From: Guyanagaster necrorhizus
Lineage: Eukaryota; Basidiomycota; Agaricomycetes; Agaricales; Physalacriaceae
DNA: 64,000 bases
Assembly (NCBI RefSeq): GCF_019112545.1
Contig: NW_025064880.1
Span: forward strand, 2,664,054 to 2,728,053
Reading direction: 5' to 3'
Shown here: positions 54,578 through 64,000 of the stretch, in pieces
Layout: the number at the start of each line of letters is the position of its first letter
Position numbering within the stretch: the stretch's first letter is position 1
Notes under the pieces: model-generated
What the model saw: the letters and a program-made list of their open reading frames with translations, nothing else
Database searches by the model: none
Told to the model about the DNA's origin: nothing
Program-made: the position numbers and the translations under genes

Positions 54578-55975
54578 TTACACTATTACGTCCCAGGTTC
54601 CTTCCGACACGTCCGCATCATTCGTAGATGACACTTCGAATATCTGCGTACTATAAGTCAACGCTAGCGTGCGCGAAGCCACCAAGCACCACACGAGCAG
54701 CGTCGAAACGGCATATACCGATCCCCACACCCGGAAGAACGACGAGTCAAAAGTGCTTGCGAGGTTGAGAGTAAGGTTCGCGTAGACGCCCTACAATAAA
54801 TAAATAAACCCCCCGAATTGAATTGACGGTAAGGCAAAGACGTAAACCAATACGTGTACGGGGGCTTACGTTCGGGAAAATGATGCCCCATATTTCTAGC
54901 TTGAAGGGGAGACGCGTTCGACGGAGAGCCTTCTGTAATCCCAAGAGGGCAAATAACAGCCACATCGACGCCAGGGACCACAGGACCACGGTAATGCCCG
55001 TGCAGAACACGTTAATGGCGCGGCCCGTCGACTCGTCGGCCAGTAGTTCCGAGTTTCCATAGGGAAGGGGCAACACGGTGCGGAAGAACTGTCCGAGGAG
55101 GAGGATGGAGTACCCGGCCTGCCCCATGGGTCCGAGAGGTAGGAATACGGAGGTAATTCGCGAGCCGGGCGGGAGACCGTATACAATGAGGCGGAGGAGA
55201 TACACTGTTAGCAGCATGAGGGCTAATGATAGTCCGATCGACACCATGAAGATGGAGGCGGTGATGGTGACGAGTGCATGGTCCAGCGAATACTGGCGTA
55301 GCGACAACGCTATGGTGCCGCCAGCTGACGAGGCGACAACCAGAGTCACTACCGGCAGCAGCCAAGTTGTCGTCATTCCTTGCAACGCGTGAACATGTGC
55401 CGTTTGCCTGCAATTAAAAAAAAAACAATCAAAAGCAGCGTTCAGGATAATTTTTTTGGCGTACTTGCATGTAATACAAGACGCCGAAGCAACATATGAA
55501 GGAACAGGCCACGTCCAACCACCATAACCACCAAATGGCATATAAAAATGGCTTTCCACCGAATCCATAGTCTTCATGGACGAGGCTGACTGCCGTCGTC
55601 AGAATGGTCACAGCGCCCATGGGAAAAGTGCCGGTGTAGAGGCTCTGGGACGGATGACGCATCATTGAGCTCCACGAGTCGGGGAACATGGCATAGCGAA
55701 GGACGGAGACGGACAGGCAGACGACGAAGAGACACGTATCGAGGAAGAAGAACGCGAGCGCCATGGTCCTCATCATCATCCCGGCAGAGCCCACGCCATA
55801 CGGAAACGCATGAAACAGGATGCTAATCGACCCAGTGCCCATGATGACGGCAAACCATGCGGGAGAAAAATGCCTGCAAAAGACTCAGCTGTAGGTGTGT
55901 CCAGAGTAAAAAAAAAATAGGTCACCTAACGATGTCCTTGAAAGGCTTCTTACCCTCGGATTCGGATTCGGACAT
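54578..55975 (-). CDS. TDT-family transporter (sulfite efflux / C4-dicarboxylate type)
   Basis: Plasma-membrane transporter of the tellurite-resistance/dicarboxylate (TDT) family, which includes the sulfite pump SSU1 and the malate carrier MAE1 of yeasts. The ATG at 55973-55975 opens an acidic head (MSESESEGKKPFKDIVR), joined across a GTGACC...CAG intron to the signature HFSPAWFAVIMGTGSISILF. About ten helices follow: MALAFFFLDTCLFVVCLSV, TGTFPMGAVTILTTAVSLV, IWWLWWLDVACSFICCFGVL, then MTTTWLLPVVTLVVASSAGG, SIFMVSIGLSLALMLLTVYL, a loop PPGSRITSVFLPLGPMGQAG, FCTGITVVLWSLASMWLLFA, and FKLEIWGIIFPNGVYANLTL. The stop TAA is at 54578-54580. Three introns suffice. The long GPMGQ loop and PVVTLVVAS helix fit SSU1-like members better than MAE1, but the substrate is not certain. 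Confidence 0.87.
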
Positions 55976-57797
55976 TGTGGAATGGAGGAATCAGGACCGC
56001 AATCCCCACGAGGCTTGAGAAGACAGTCGGAAATGAATGGACGCAGGACGCGTTGGTGGATGGAAGCAAATCATATCGGAGACGCTAGAAAAACCTAATT
56101 GTGCAAGACCAGAGAAACATTGTGTGATTGCAATCACGAGTTCCCGGTTTTTTTGTTTGTCCCTCTGATGACCACGTGCCGGCCGGGTCCCCACGTCCAG
56201 GGAACATGCTTTAGTGGAGAAGATGTGAACTATTTTACATTGCATGGGACATCCCCCCAGACAGCCTGAGTGTCAGATGAGCCAAGACAATTGCTACCAG
56301 TGCAAAAACTCCCGAAAGAAAAGAGAAATCTAATGGAATTCGTGCTAACTCTTTCAGACTTGGACTCGGAGATGAGCTGCCTTGGACAGTGTCTGACTGG
56401 CACTGCGGGCCGGTAGGGGTCTCACGTGATCTAAATAGTTAATGCCACATTGTTCATCAAAAACTACGCGGACCGTGACGATTTTTTGGGTACAGCATTG
56501 CCCGTCGTTTCCACACTGGGCGTCTAGAACGCCATGTTTCTGAGTGGTAGTAGGGAAGCAGAGGTCGTCACAAGCGTGAACAAGGTTCGTGTCCTCCTTT
56601 TAACATGAAGAAAAAGCTCAGAAGGGGTTTTCCGCTGAATGCAGACCTTTAACGGTATTTGTGTCTTATCAGGTCGGTGCACTGCGATTTTTCTTGGGCG
56701 GACGACTCTAAATTTTTGCAGCTTATACACCCTCGCTTGAGATTTGACCCTAATTCAAATCCGCGCCTTCATTTGTCTCAGAGGATCAAGTATGACATAT
56801 TTATGTATGGTCCGTAACGCCAGCAGATTATTGAAAAAAAAAATACTCGCGTACGGCTGAAGATTGTGGGTACGCGTGTTGGATGCTACCGAAATAGTTT
56901 GTTTTTCGTTTCAGCTTTCCAAAGATGTAGAATTCTAATTTTTTCTCCTTCAGGTTGCTATTTTGAGTTTTGGAGAGATTGCTCAGACTCGGACGATAAC
57001 TCGTTGTAAAACTCTGGACAACCATAGTGCTGCTGCAGAGCAGTCTGCACGTAACTTATTCTTGCAATCCACCAATCACTTTCGTGACGTGTCGACCTAT
57101 CATTCTCCGACTTCTAACACTATTTGGATATTTAATCCCCAGTATACGTGTCGTAATGACCGGCCTTCCATCCTCGTTTCTTCCTAACGGAGGATTGACG
57201 TTGCTGCAAACCTGGCCAATAACATCTAATGTCGTTTCCCGTCATCTTATGCAATAATGCATCAACACGTTGATCGATATCTCGAACGATAGATGACTAA
57301 CACAATGAAATCAACCTAGCCTAATTCAAGAGCGACTCTGCTCCTTGATCAGATCTGCAGTAACACCACCGCCGAATCTTCTTCCTTGATCACCTCTAGT
57401 AGCACCAGTGCTCCAACGCGAATGTCCTCCTCTTCTCATGTGGAAAATAAGACGGCTCGACATCCATAATCATCCCGGAGATTCTGTTCAAGATTCGCTT
57501 CGCCGACAAATTGTCACTCCGCTCAAGTCTTACTTGACAAATCCTTTAAGCCCGACTTCAGTAATCTTCCGGAACGCCGTATTATTCTCGTGTCAACGAC
57601 TGAGTCAATGTACCGTAAGTCATTATTTTTGTTCTGGCTTCTATGCCCGTCATGAAATGAAATGGGTCATTGTTTGTTACAGTATACAGAACCCGTCCTG
57701 ATTGTGCGACTTGATAAACGAAAGGGAAACTTGGCCGTATAAGACGTTCGACTCAAAGTACTTCCTTCTCAGCATCCCGACGGGGGCAATTAGCAAT
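55976..57797. other. 1.8 kb without a recognised gene
   Basis: Promoter side of both the TDT transporter and the P450. A plus-strand stretch at about 57340-57640 has a Ser-rich start followed by KSFKPDFSNLPERRIILVS in one frame, which could be a leftover exon, but I recognise no family and find no partner exons. Confidence 0.45.
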
Positions 57798-60200
57798 ATG
57801 CAAACGTTCTTGTATCTCTTGGGTGTCTTTGTTGCGGTATATGCCTGCGTAACACTCCTCGTACGCCACAAGTCGTTACGGAGGGTTCGAGGTCCACCCC
57901 TCCCTTCCTTTTTACTAGGTCATTTCCAACCTCTCCTCCCGATTTTCATATTTCTCTCAGGTCATGAATGGGTCATTCGCAATCGAGAAAACATCGGAGA
58001 TTTAGAAATGGCTTGGTATCAACAGTATGGCGGTGCTTATCGAGTGGGCGGGTGCTTCGGCATGACGTATTCTTTCTTTTACTTTGGGAACGAGAAACTG
58101 AGTGTCCCGTCCAGCAAGATGTACTAATCATTTCGGATCCCAAGGCCTTGCAGTATGTCTTCCACACTTCTGGATATCGCTATCCAAAAAGTCCGGAAGA
58201 AGATCGTTTCACGGGTATCATGTTAGGACCAGGCGTGGGGACAGTCGCAGGTACCGTATGCTCTTACTCAAGTTTTGCCCCTTCTAATAAGAGAGACGGA
58301 CGAACTTTTCAGGCGAAATTCACCAACGGCAACGTAAGATCCTCGGTCCCGCCTTCTCGACGTCACAGCTACGCCAATTTTTGATCGTGTTCCAATCCGC
58401 CGCATCGAAAGTCGGTATTGAGCTCCAGCCCAGAAATTCGGACCGTCTAATTGCAATTAGCTTTGTAGAAAAAGATGGAGGATTCCACCCAGACAGGGAA
58501 AGGAAAGGTCCTTGATATATTCGAATGGACAACCAAAACATCACTCGATGTCATCGGCAAGAGTAAGGTCGTCGTCTTTTCTGCACTTGATAGTGCTAAT
58601 TATGACATTTTCCAGCTTCTTTTCGGTATGAATTCAATGCCATGGATGCCATGGACAGGCAACAAACGGAACTCGAGTCTGCTCTGCATAATATGCTGTC
58701 AGTTATTTCTCCCATTATTCTTCTGGTCGAGCTCATGACTGCCGTTAGTGGCGAGTCTCAGATGTGGCCATCATCACTAGAGCTTTTGTACTTGTCGCTT
58801 TGGCGTTTGCTTCCGGACTGGGGTCTTTCTTTACTCCAGCGAATCTCTACCAGAGGAACACGACGACTCGTGCGGTTCAGGACCACAGCCAGAAAAGCTG
58901 CCCAACAATTATTTGCAAAGCAGATATCTGTTCTTGCCGATAGTGACATTCCTTCAGAAAAGAATATCATCAACGTCCTTGGCATGTTACGCTGTCCTTC
59001 CTTCCCCCCGTGTTTCTCAGACTCACATATATCTACTTTAAGCGCTTTCTCACCTCACCGAAGGACCCAAGAAAAAGATGACTGAGGAAGAGATTTACGC
59101 GCAGTTTGCGTAAGCTTCAACTTCTAAAATAAATTCTTACTGTGCTGAGCTCAACTTCCATCCATAGGACTTTCATCATGGCGGGACACGACACGACTGC
59201 CCTGACTACTGCCTGGGTGCTCTATGAGCTAGCACGTAACCCTCGTGATCAAGCTGCGATCCGTGCAGAAATCCAGCAAGCCAAAGCTAACAATAGCAGG
59301 CCGCTTTCTTCCAATGCTTATAATTCAATGCCTACGCTCAATGCTGCCATCAAGGTATCACGTCCTACTGAGCAGTTAGTTGATCACCACTGATCGTTTT
59401 TACGACAGGAAACACTTCGACTACTCCCACTTAATCACGTCCTCCACCGAATTTCCGGCAAAGACGATATCATACCGTTGGGCGAACCTATCACCACCAC
59501 TGACGGCAGGATCGTGCACGAGGTACGCGTCTCGAAGGGACAGATCGTCACTGCTTCCGTGTACACTTACAATCGGTGTGTTTTTTCACATCCATTGTCT
59601 TCATCAGCTGTTTGTTTTACGGTATGTGCTAGCCTCCCGAGCGTCTGGGGCGACGACGCCGAGCAGTGGAATCCGCAGAGATTCCTACGCCAGCGAGAGA
59701 CTGAGCAAGTGTCGCTAGGGGTATTCTCGAATTTGTAACGTGCCGTTCTCGCGTTGGACTTGGGGACGAGGGCTGATCGTCTTTCTTTGTAGGATGAGCT
59801 TTAGTGAGCCATTGTTCGTTTTCCGGATTACGTGACCCGGAGAGCTGATCCACGTATAATCAAGGCGGGGGGGTCCACTCTTGTATCGGGTACGTTCTTC
59901 TCCAATTCGCTACGATTGAGTGTCAAAATACCGAGACCATCCACAGATGGCGATTTGCGCGAGTGGTTCTGTGCCGAATAATCGCAATATCGATGTTCCA
60001 TCATCTTTCATCTTTCCAGTATCATGGAAATCCAGGCCTTGATCACAGAGTTGCTGGGTGCCTTTGAATTTGGTCTTCCGGAGGAGGATTTCGTTATGCT
60101 GCAGTCCCCTGGACACAGAGCGGTGTTTCCTCTGGTCCAAGGGAGAATACACGAAGGCGTCCAGATACCGCTTCGAGTGTCGGTATTCAAGTCGGAGTAG
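57798..60200 (+). CDS. cytochrome P450 monooxygenase
   Basis: ER-anchored haem-thiolate monooxygenase. The ATG at 57798 opens a membrane anchor (MQTFLYLLGVFVAVYACVTL) and a Pro-rich hinge (RVRGPPLPSFLLG). Later exons give AWYQQYGGAYRVGGCFG, QDVLIISDPKALQYVFHTSG, HQRQRKILGPAFSTSQLRQF (the C-helix WxxxR equivalent region), and an I-helix FIMAGHDTTALTTAWVLYEL with the oxygen-activating T. The ExxR helix is ETLRLLPLNHVLHR. WGDDAEQWNPQRFL is followed by the haem loop FSGGVHSCIGWRFA, assembled over three short exons around 59800-59950. The C-terminus ends at the TAG at 60198-60200. The junction after GGCFG (about 58060) has no in-phase GT donor except one that would skip VGGCFG, so that intron may be mis-read or damaged. 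All other joins work. The product is unknown. An MFS gene follows 276 bp downstream. Confidence 0.85.
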
Positions 60201-60476
60201 TAACTTTCAGCTTCTCATAACTAAACTTGATCCACTTTATAACCTTGCACGTTCCTCGCGATAAAATAGATACCGCTTCTTAGTATGTTAGCATTGAAGG
60301 AAGACGGCTAGATAGTAATCACCAGCTTGAAATCTGATGGCCATGTGGGTGTTGTCCGTGGATTGATGACCCCATGACCGCGACGGAAGGTCCTGACCGT
60401 GACGACAGATGGCATACAAATAATACGCCAAATATCCCTTAGCCTTTTCTTTTGTCATCCTTGTCACCAGCCTCCG

Positions 60477-62486
60477 AATGGCTTCCGAGTCAACGCCGCT
60501 TCTCGACGAGGTATCTCGTCATGAAGAAATCTATAATCGATTTTCCCCCGCGAGGAAAAGGACAATCGTGGCTCTCGTATCATGGAGCGCTCTCGTTCCA
60601 AGTTGAGTTCAAGATATGTCAATATCAGATATAGAAGGTGGACTGACCATCTTATCGTCAGTGTTCGCGTCAGGAACGTTTATACCCACCATACCTCAAA
60701 TTGCTCACGATTTGAACTCGACGGGTTCCACAATTAGGTACCTAAACCGCTTTGAGAGTATTCTCTCATCGTTAACGAATGCCATAGCTTGGCCGTCAGC
60801 TTGTCAATGTTCGCCGCCTCACTGGGTGGTATGACTTGTGCAACATACAGCGGTTTCTGTAAGTGCTGTGCTCTTCAAGCAGCGATGCTCCGTGCTCTCT
60901 CGCTCACGGACACGTCGTAGACGGACGACGACTAATATACCTTGCCAGTGTTCCATTTCTCACTCTCGGTTCCATTGGCGTTGCTCTGTCGCGCAATGTT
61001 CCGGAGATGATGGTCTGCCGGTTTATCCAAGCATTTGGGACCTCAGGTGGGATGTCCGTAGGGGCAGCAGTCATAGGTGACATCTACAAGGTAACCGAAC
61101 GGGGATCAGCAATGGGCACATTCTTCGCGGTGTGTGTCACACTTATACTAACCGTGCTCACTCTTCTAACAGAGCTGTCAGGCGACCCTACTCGGTTCCG
61201 CGCTTGCGCCTCTAGCAGGAGGTAAACATAATACAATACGTCCTTTCTATCTATCATTTCATCATTTCTGATCCTTTAGGATGGGGAGCCCATTATGCGT
61301 CATGGCGGTGGACACAGGCCGTCCTTGCCCTAGCCGGATTTGTCGGGTTCGTTCTGATATTTCTCTTCCTTCCGGAAACAAGCCACCCAGGATCGCGGGG
61401 TATCGACAAGATGCATGAAGATACAGATGACATGCCAAAACGCTGGATGTGGGTCTGGCTGAATCCCCTCGCACCCCTGGCTCTTCTACGTAGTCCCCTT
61501 TTGTTGCTAATGGTACGATAATTCTTTGCTATGTCGTGAAAACTTATTAACACCATCTAGACATTTGTTGGCGCCGCAGTCTTGATATCATCCAGTGGTG
61601 CGCTTTGAAAATTTATCTTTGTTAGGTTTCTTTATCACAATTTCCAGCATTGACCGTACCTATCGCGTATACCATTGTACGCCCAATTGACTTTTCCAAT
61701 TTGGCCGACACACATACACATATCTCTTAGGGCGCGAAATATAACATCACCAACGAATTTATCATCGGAGCCTGTATTCTGCCAGGAGGACTAGGCAACA
61801 TCAGTACTAACTTTCCCCCCCTTCTTTCGCATCCCCCCTTCTGAAGCTACCACCTTGTAGTCGGCGCACCATTGGCAGGCCGTCTCTCCGACCGCATAGT
61901 TATCGCCTCTCGCAAGAAATACGGCACCGACTCCTGGCGTCCAGAAGAGCGACTGAAAGCAGCACTGATCGGGACCCTCATCCTCATCCCGCTGCCCGTC
62001 CTCCTCTCGGGACTGATCACACAACTTATCGACAACAAGCTCGGCCTCGTCTTGAACCTGATATGCTTCTTCATCAATGGCGTCGGCGCGAACACAGCGC
62101 TGACCCCTCTTGCGGCCTATTTGGTGGATATCATGCATGTCCGCAGTGCGGAGGTCATGGCGTGTTCAACGTAAATTTCAGACCAGGATGCGTCCATGAC
62201 TTGACTCGCTTTTTTTTTTCCCCAGGTGCTCCCGGGCAATGATAGTTGCTGTAGCTGTCGCCTTCGTGTTGCCGTTGATCAACCGTTGGGGTGTGGCCAT
62301 TGCCTACGGTATCATATCATTGATCGGGTGGTTTGCTTTTGTGTGAGCCAAAAAAGTTCTGGTTTCCCTCCCCTCCCATCTGACTGACATTGGATATACG
62401 ACAGTTTGTTGTGGGTAGCGATAAGGTATGGGAAGCAGATGAGGGAGTGGGTGGATGTGGGATTTTCAACGGCGGTAGATACCTAA
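60477..62486 (+). CDS. MFS transporter 2 (DHA1-type), paralogue of MFS 1
   Basis: Twelve-helix DHA1-type antiporter. The ATG at 60477 gives MASESTPLLDEVSRHEEIYN, almost the same head as MFS 1. An intron then joins TIVALVSWSALVP to FASGTFIPTIPQIAHDLNST. Further segments are LAVSLSMFAASLGG, DGRRLIYLASVPFL, NVPEMMVCRFIQAFGTSGGM, VGAAVIGDIYKVTERGSAMG, and a loop PETSHPGSRGIDKMHEDTDD. Also present are YNITNEFIIGACILPGGLGN, VGAPLAGRLSDRIVIASRKK and NGVGANTALTPLAAYLVDIM. The end is WVDVGFSTAVDT with TAA at 62484-62486. Introns are at nearly the same places as in MFS 1, so the two arose by gene duplication, with the second in the opposite orientation. Its position directly after the P450 would suit export of a P450 product or xenobiotic, which is inference. 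Confidence 0.88.
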
Positions 62487-63155
62487 GACATTATGGTATT
62501 TTGTAGAAAACGGACAGGGAAATGATTCTACATCCTGATATACTTGGGAGGGGTCTGAAAATATTATTATGACGCATGTATTCAATATCCAATCAATGTC
62601 GTTAGTTTGAACATCACGCTGAGAGTAAGCTGTCTGTGCAGGTATCATAGTAAAAGAGGACCATCCGATATGCCGCACCGTAAGAAAGTGCGGCCAAAAA
62701 GACTGCTAAACCAAGAATTCTTCGATGTCGATGATTTGGCGTAAAAGATAATAAGAGAAAACAGGACAAAGAAACGTGTGAACTTGCTACGTTAAATGTA
62801 GAGTCGGGAACTGGTCTCTCTCAATTTCCAAGAACTATTGTCCCCGGGCCGGTGCTAACGGCAACGTCCCGTTGGTCATGGCATGATTGCGGACATTGAT
62901 CGCGATTTTTTTCTGCAGCCACCATTATCGGACTTCTCAACTTGTTGGTTTTCCCTTTCGCCAAGGTTCTCTATCATTAAAGGGCCAAACATACTCCGAG
63001 GTCGAGGTACGTAGGAAGCTACTACCATTTCAGTTTCGAGCTCTATTTCCTCAAGAAGCTGAATCACCTTTTAGATGCTGCAGGGTAGCATCTGTATTTG
63101 CTCCAAGTGTGGTTGCTCCTCCCCTATAGACAAGCCACAGATAAACGTTCATCTT
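62487..63155. other. intergenic, nothing recognised
   Basis: Spacer between MFS 2 and the F-box gene. Short open stretches on both strands show no domain. Confidence 0.5.
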
Positions 63156-64000
63156 ATGCAGTCATTCCTGTCCACCGGCACCTTTCCCTCTGGCAAGGAT
63201 TTTCAGCGAGCACTAAAAGCCAAGGAAAAGCTTGTCGAATACTTGGCGCATCTCGATGCTGAAAAAAAGGTCATGGAAGAAGCATTGGCCATCTACAAAC
63301 GCGTTTTATCTCCAGTCCGTCGCCTTCCCCCGGAACTGCTGATGGAAATTTTCTCATGGACGAGAAATTCACAGTCTTACCACGTTCATCGTATGAAGGG
63401 AAGTCCTTGGGTAGTTTCACATGTTTGCAAAACATGGCGGGCGGCTGCCCTTTCTTGCCCTGAACTTTGGACCAACTTCATTGTGAGCCATCGTTCCGTA
63501 CACAGAAAAGACCCTTGCTTCATGCTTATAACTATTCTGAAACGCTGTCAAAAACTTCTTCACTTTGTGTTTCGCTCTATCGTGAAGCGTACCACCTCAG
63601 AAGAGGATGAGAAGTTCAAGGCACTCTTCCAAATACTCCTTGCCCATTCCCACCGCTGGTCCGTGGCTGATCTCAGCCTCGTTTCCGATCTTGTACCCAT
63701 GCTTTCTCAAATACGTGGTCGCATTCCAAATCTTTCCCGCCTCTATCTTTCCTCCTCTTATCCAGACGTCGACGTTATTGACGGTTTTGAATTTGCGCCA
63801 CGTCTTATAGACTTGACCATCGACTGGCAATTTAATCAAAAGACACAAATCCGTTTCCCGGCTTCACGACTAATCAAATTTATTGATCGCCGGATCCCTG
63901 ACCCTCGACATCCACCCCAGCCATCGAATCTCGATATCATACGGTCTGCTCCCGACCTCCAAACCTTCCATAACTCCGACGCATTGCCGTCCCGGATCAT
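63156..64000 (+). CDS. F-box protein, N-terminal part (runs off the window)
   Basis: Probable SCF ubiquitin-ligase substrate adaptor of the large agaric F-box family. One uninterrupted frame runs from the ATG at 63156 to the right edge (281 codons) without a stop or intron. The N-terminus is MQSFLSTGTFPSGKDFQRAL, then a charged helix LKAKEKLVEYLAHLDAEKKV with a heptad-like pattern. The F-box core follows: LSPVRRLPPELLMEIFSWT at about residues 54-72, with VSHVCKTWRAAALSCPELWT about 25 residues later. This is the standard order of helix, P-x-x-LPPEL-x-x-EIF and CK-x-WR-x-xAL-x-x-P-x-LW. Leucine-rich-type segments come next (PNLSRLYLSSS, FAPRLIDLTIDWQ). The C-terminus lies outside the window. 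Unlike the two relics at 35 and 46 kb this copy is open. Confidence 0.8.
   Translation, partial: MQSFLSTGTFPSGKDFQRALKAKEKLVEYLAHLDAEKKVMEEALAIYKRVLSPVRRLPPELLMEIFSWTRNSQSYHVHRMKGSPWVVSHVCKTWRAAALSCPELWTNFIVSHRSVHRKDPCFMLITILKRCQKLLHFVFRSIVKRTTSEEDEKFKALFQILLAHSHRWSVADLSLVSDLVPMLSQIRGRIPNLSRLYLSSSYPDVDVIDGFEFAPRLIDLTIDWQFNQKTQIRFPASRLIKFIDRRIPDPRHPPQPSNLDIIRSAPDLQTFHNSDALPSRI

Noticed and set aside
1..64000. CRISPR arrays, rRNA, tRNA genes, bacterial promoters or riboswitches
   Set aside because: None could be seen, and the intron-rich fungal context makes prokaryotic features unlikely. A tRNA search tool would be decisive for tRNA genes.

Overview
The window looks like nuclear DNA of a mushroom-forming basidiomycete (Agaricomycetes). 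The host genes are cut into short exons by introns of about 45-65 nt with GT...AG ends. The protein families are typical of that class: a DUF6593 protein, a MARVEL-like membrane protein, two seven-helix proteins sharing an IWRCW motif, a basidiomycete-style F-box protein, a GH30 glycanase, a pectate lyase relic and a TDT-family transporter. I see no rRNA, tRNA, CRISPR or prokaryotic operon structure.

Layout. 0-12 kb: a sparse left flank with a MARVEL-like gene (minus), a 276-bp tandem duplication, a DUF6593 gene (minus), about 4.8 kb without a recognisable gene, a decayed PL3 pectate lyase, and an intact many-exon aldo/keto reductase (minus). About 12.4-34.7 kb: a large transposon nest. The outer layer is a decayed DIRS-like tyrosine-recombinase retrotransposon, split into a gag part (13.9-15.4 kb) and an RT/RNase H/recombinase part (31.6-34.5 kb). 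It is split by a decayed Ty3/gypsy chromodomain element (A, 15451-31585). Element A is itself split inside its gag by a much younger relative (B, 17965-25635) with 430-bp LTRs and a perfect GATGG target duplication. 35-46 kb: host genes (zinc alcohol dehydrogenase, seven-helix membrane protein, secreted GH30 enzyme, MFS transporter) lying between two inverted copies of a broken F-box gene. 47-64 kb: two seven-helix genes, a TDT transporter, a cytochrome P450, a second MFS transporter closely related to the first, and the start of an F-box gene running off the right edge. 48.3-52.8 kb appears to hold only degenerate repeats.

How it fits together. The host genes read as lifestyle or secondary functions: wall polysaccharide attack, alcohol/aldehyde redox, oxidation and efflux. 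The P450 and the second MFS gene lie 276 bp apart on the same strand. The most informative biology is in the nest. Both gypsy elements carry a 13-nt match between the segment just after the LTR and the predicted 5' end of their own transcript, as expected for Tf1/sushi-type self-priming. Both encode an extra upstream ORF with a conserved hydrophobic N-terminus, and in B three ORFs are staggered in successive +1 frames. All eight differences between the two B LTRs are CpG to TpG/CpA changes, while A and the DIRS-like element are full of transition-type stops, pointing to methylation or RIP-like decay.

Exon boundaries were read by eye from splice signals and homology patterns. Spans are good to a few bases at stops and most starts. 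Family names rest on recognised motifs, not on database searches.
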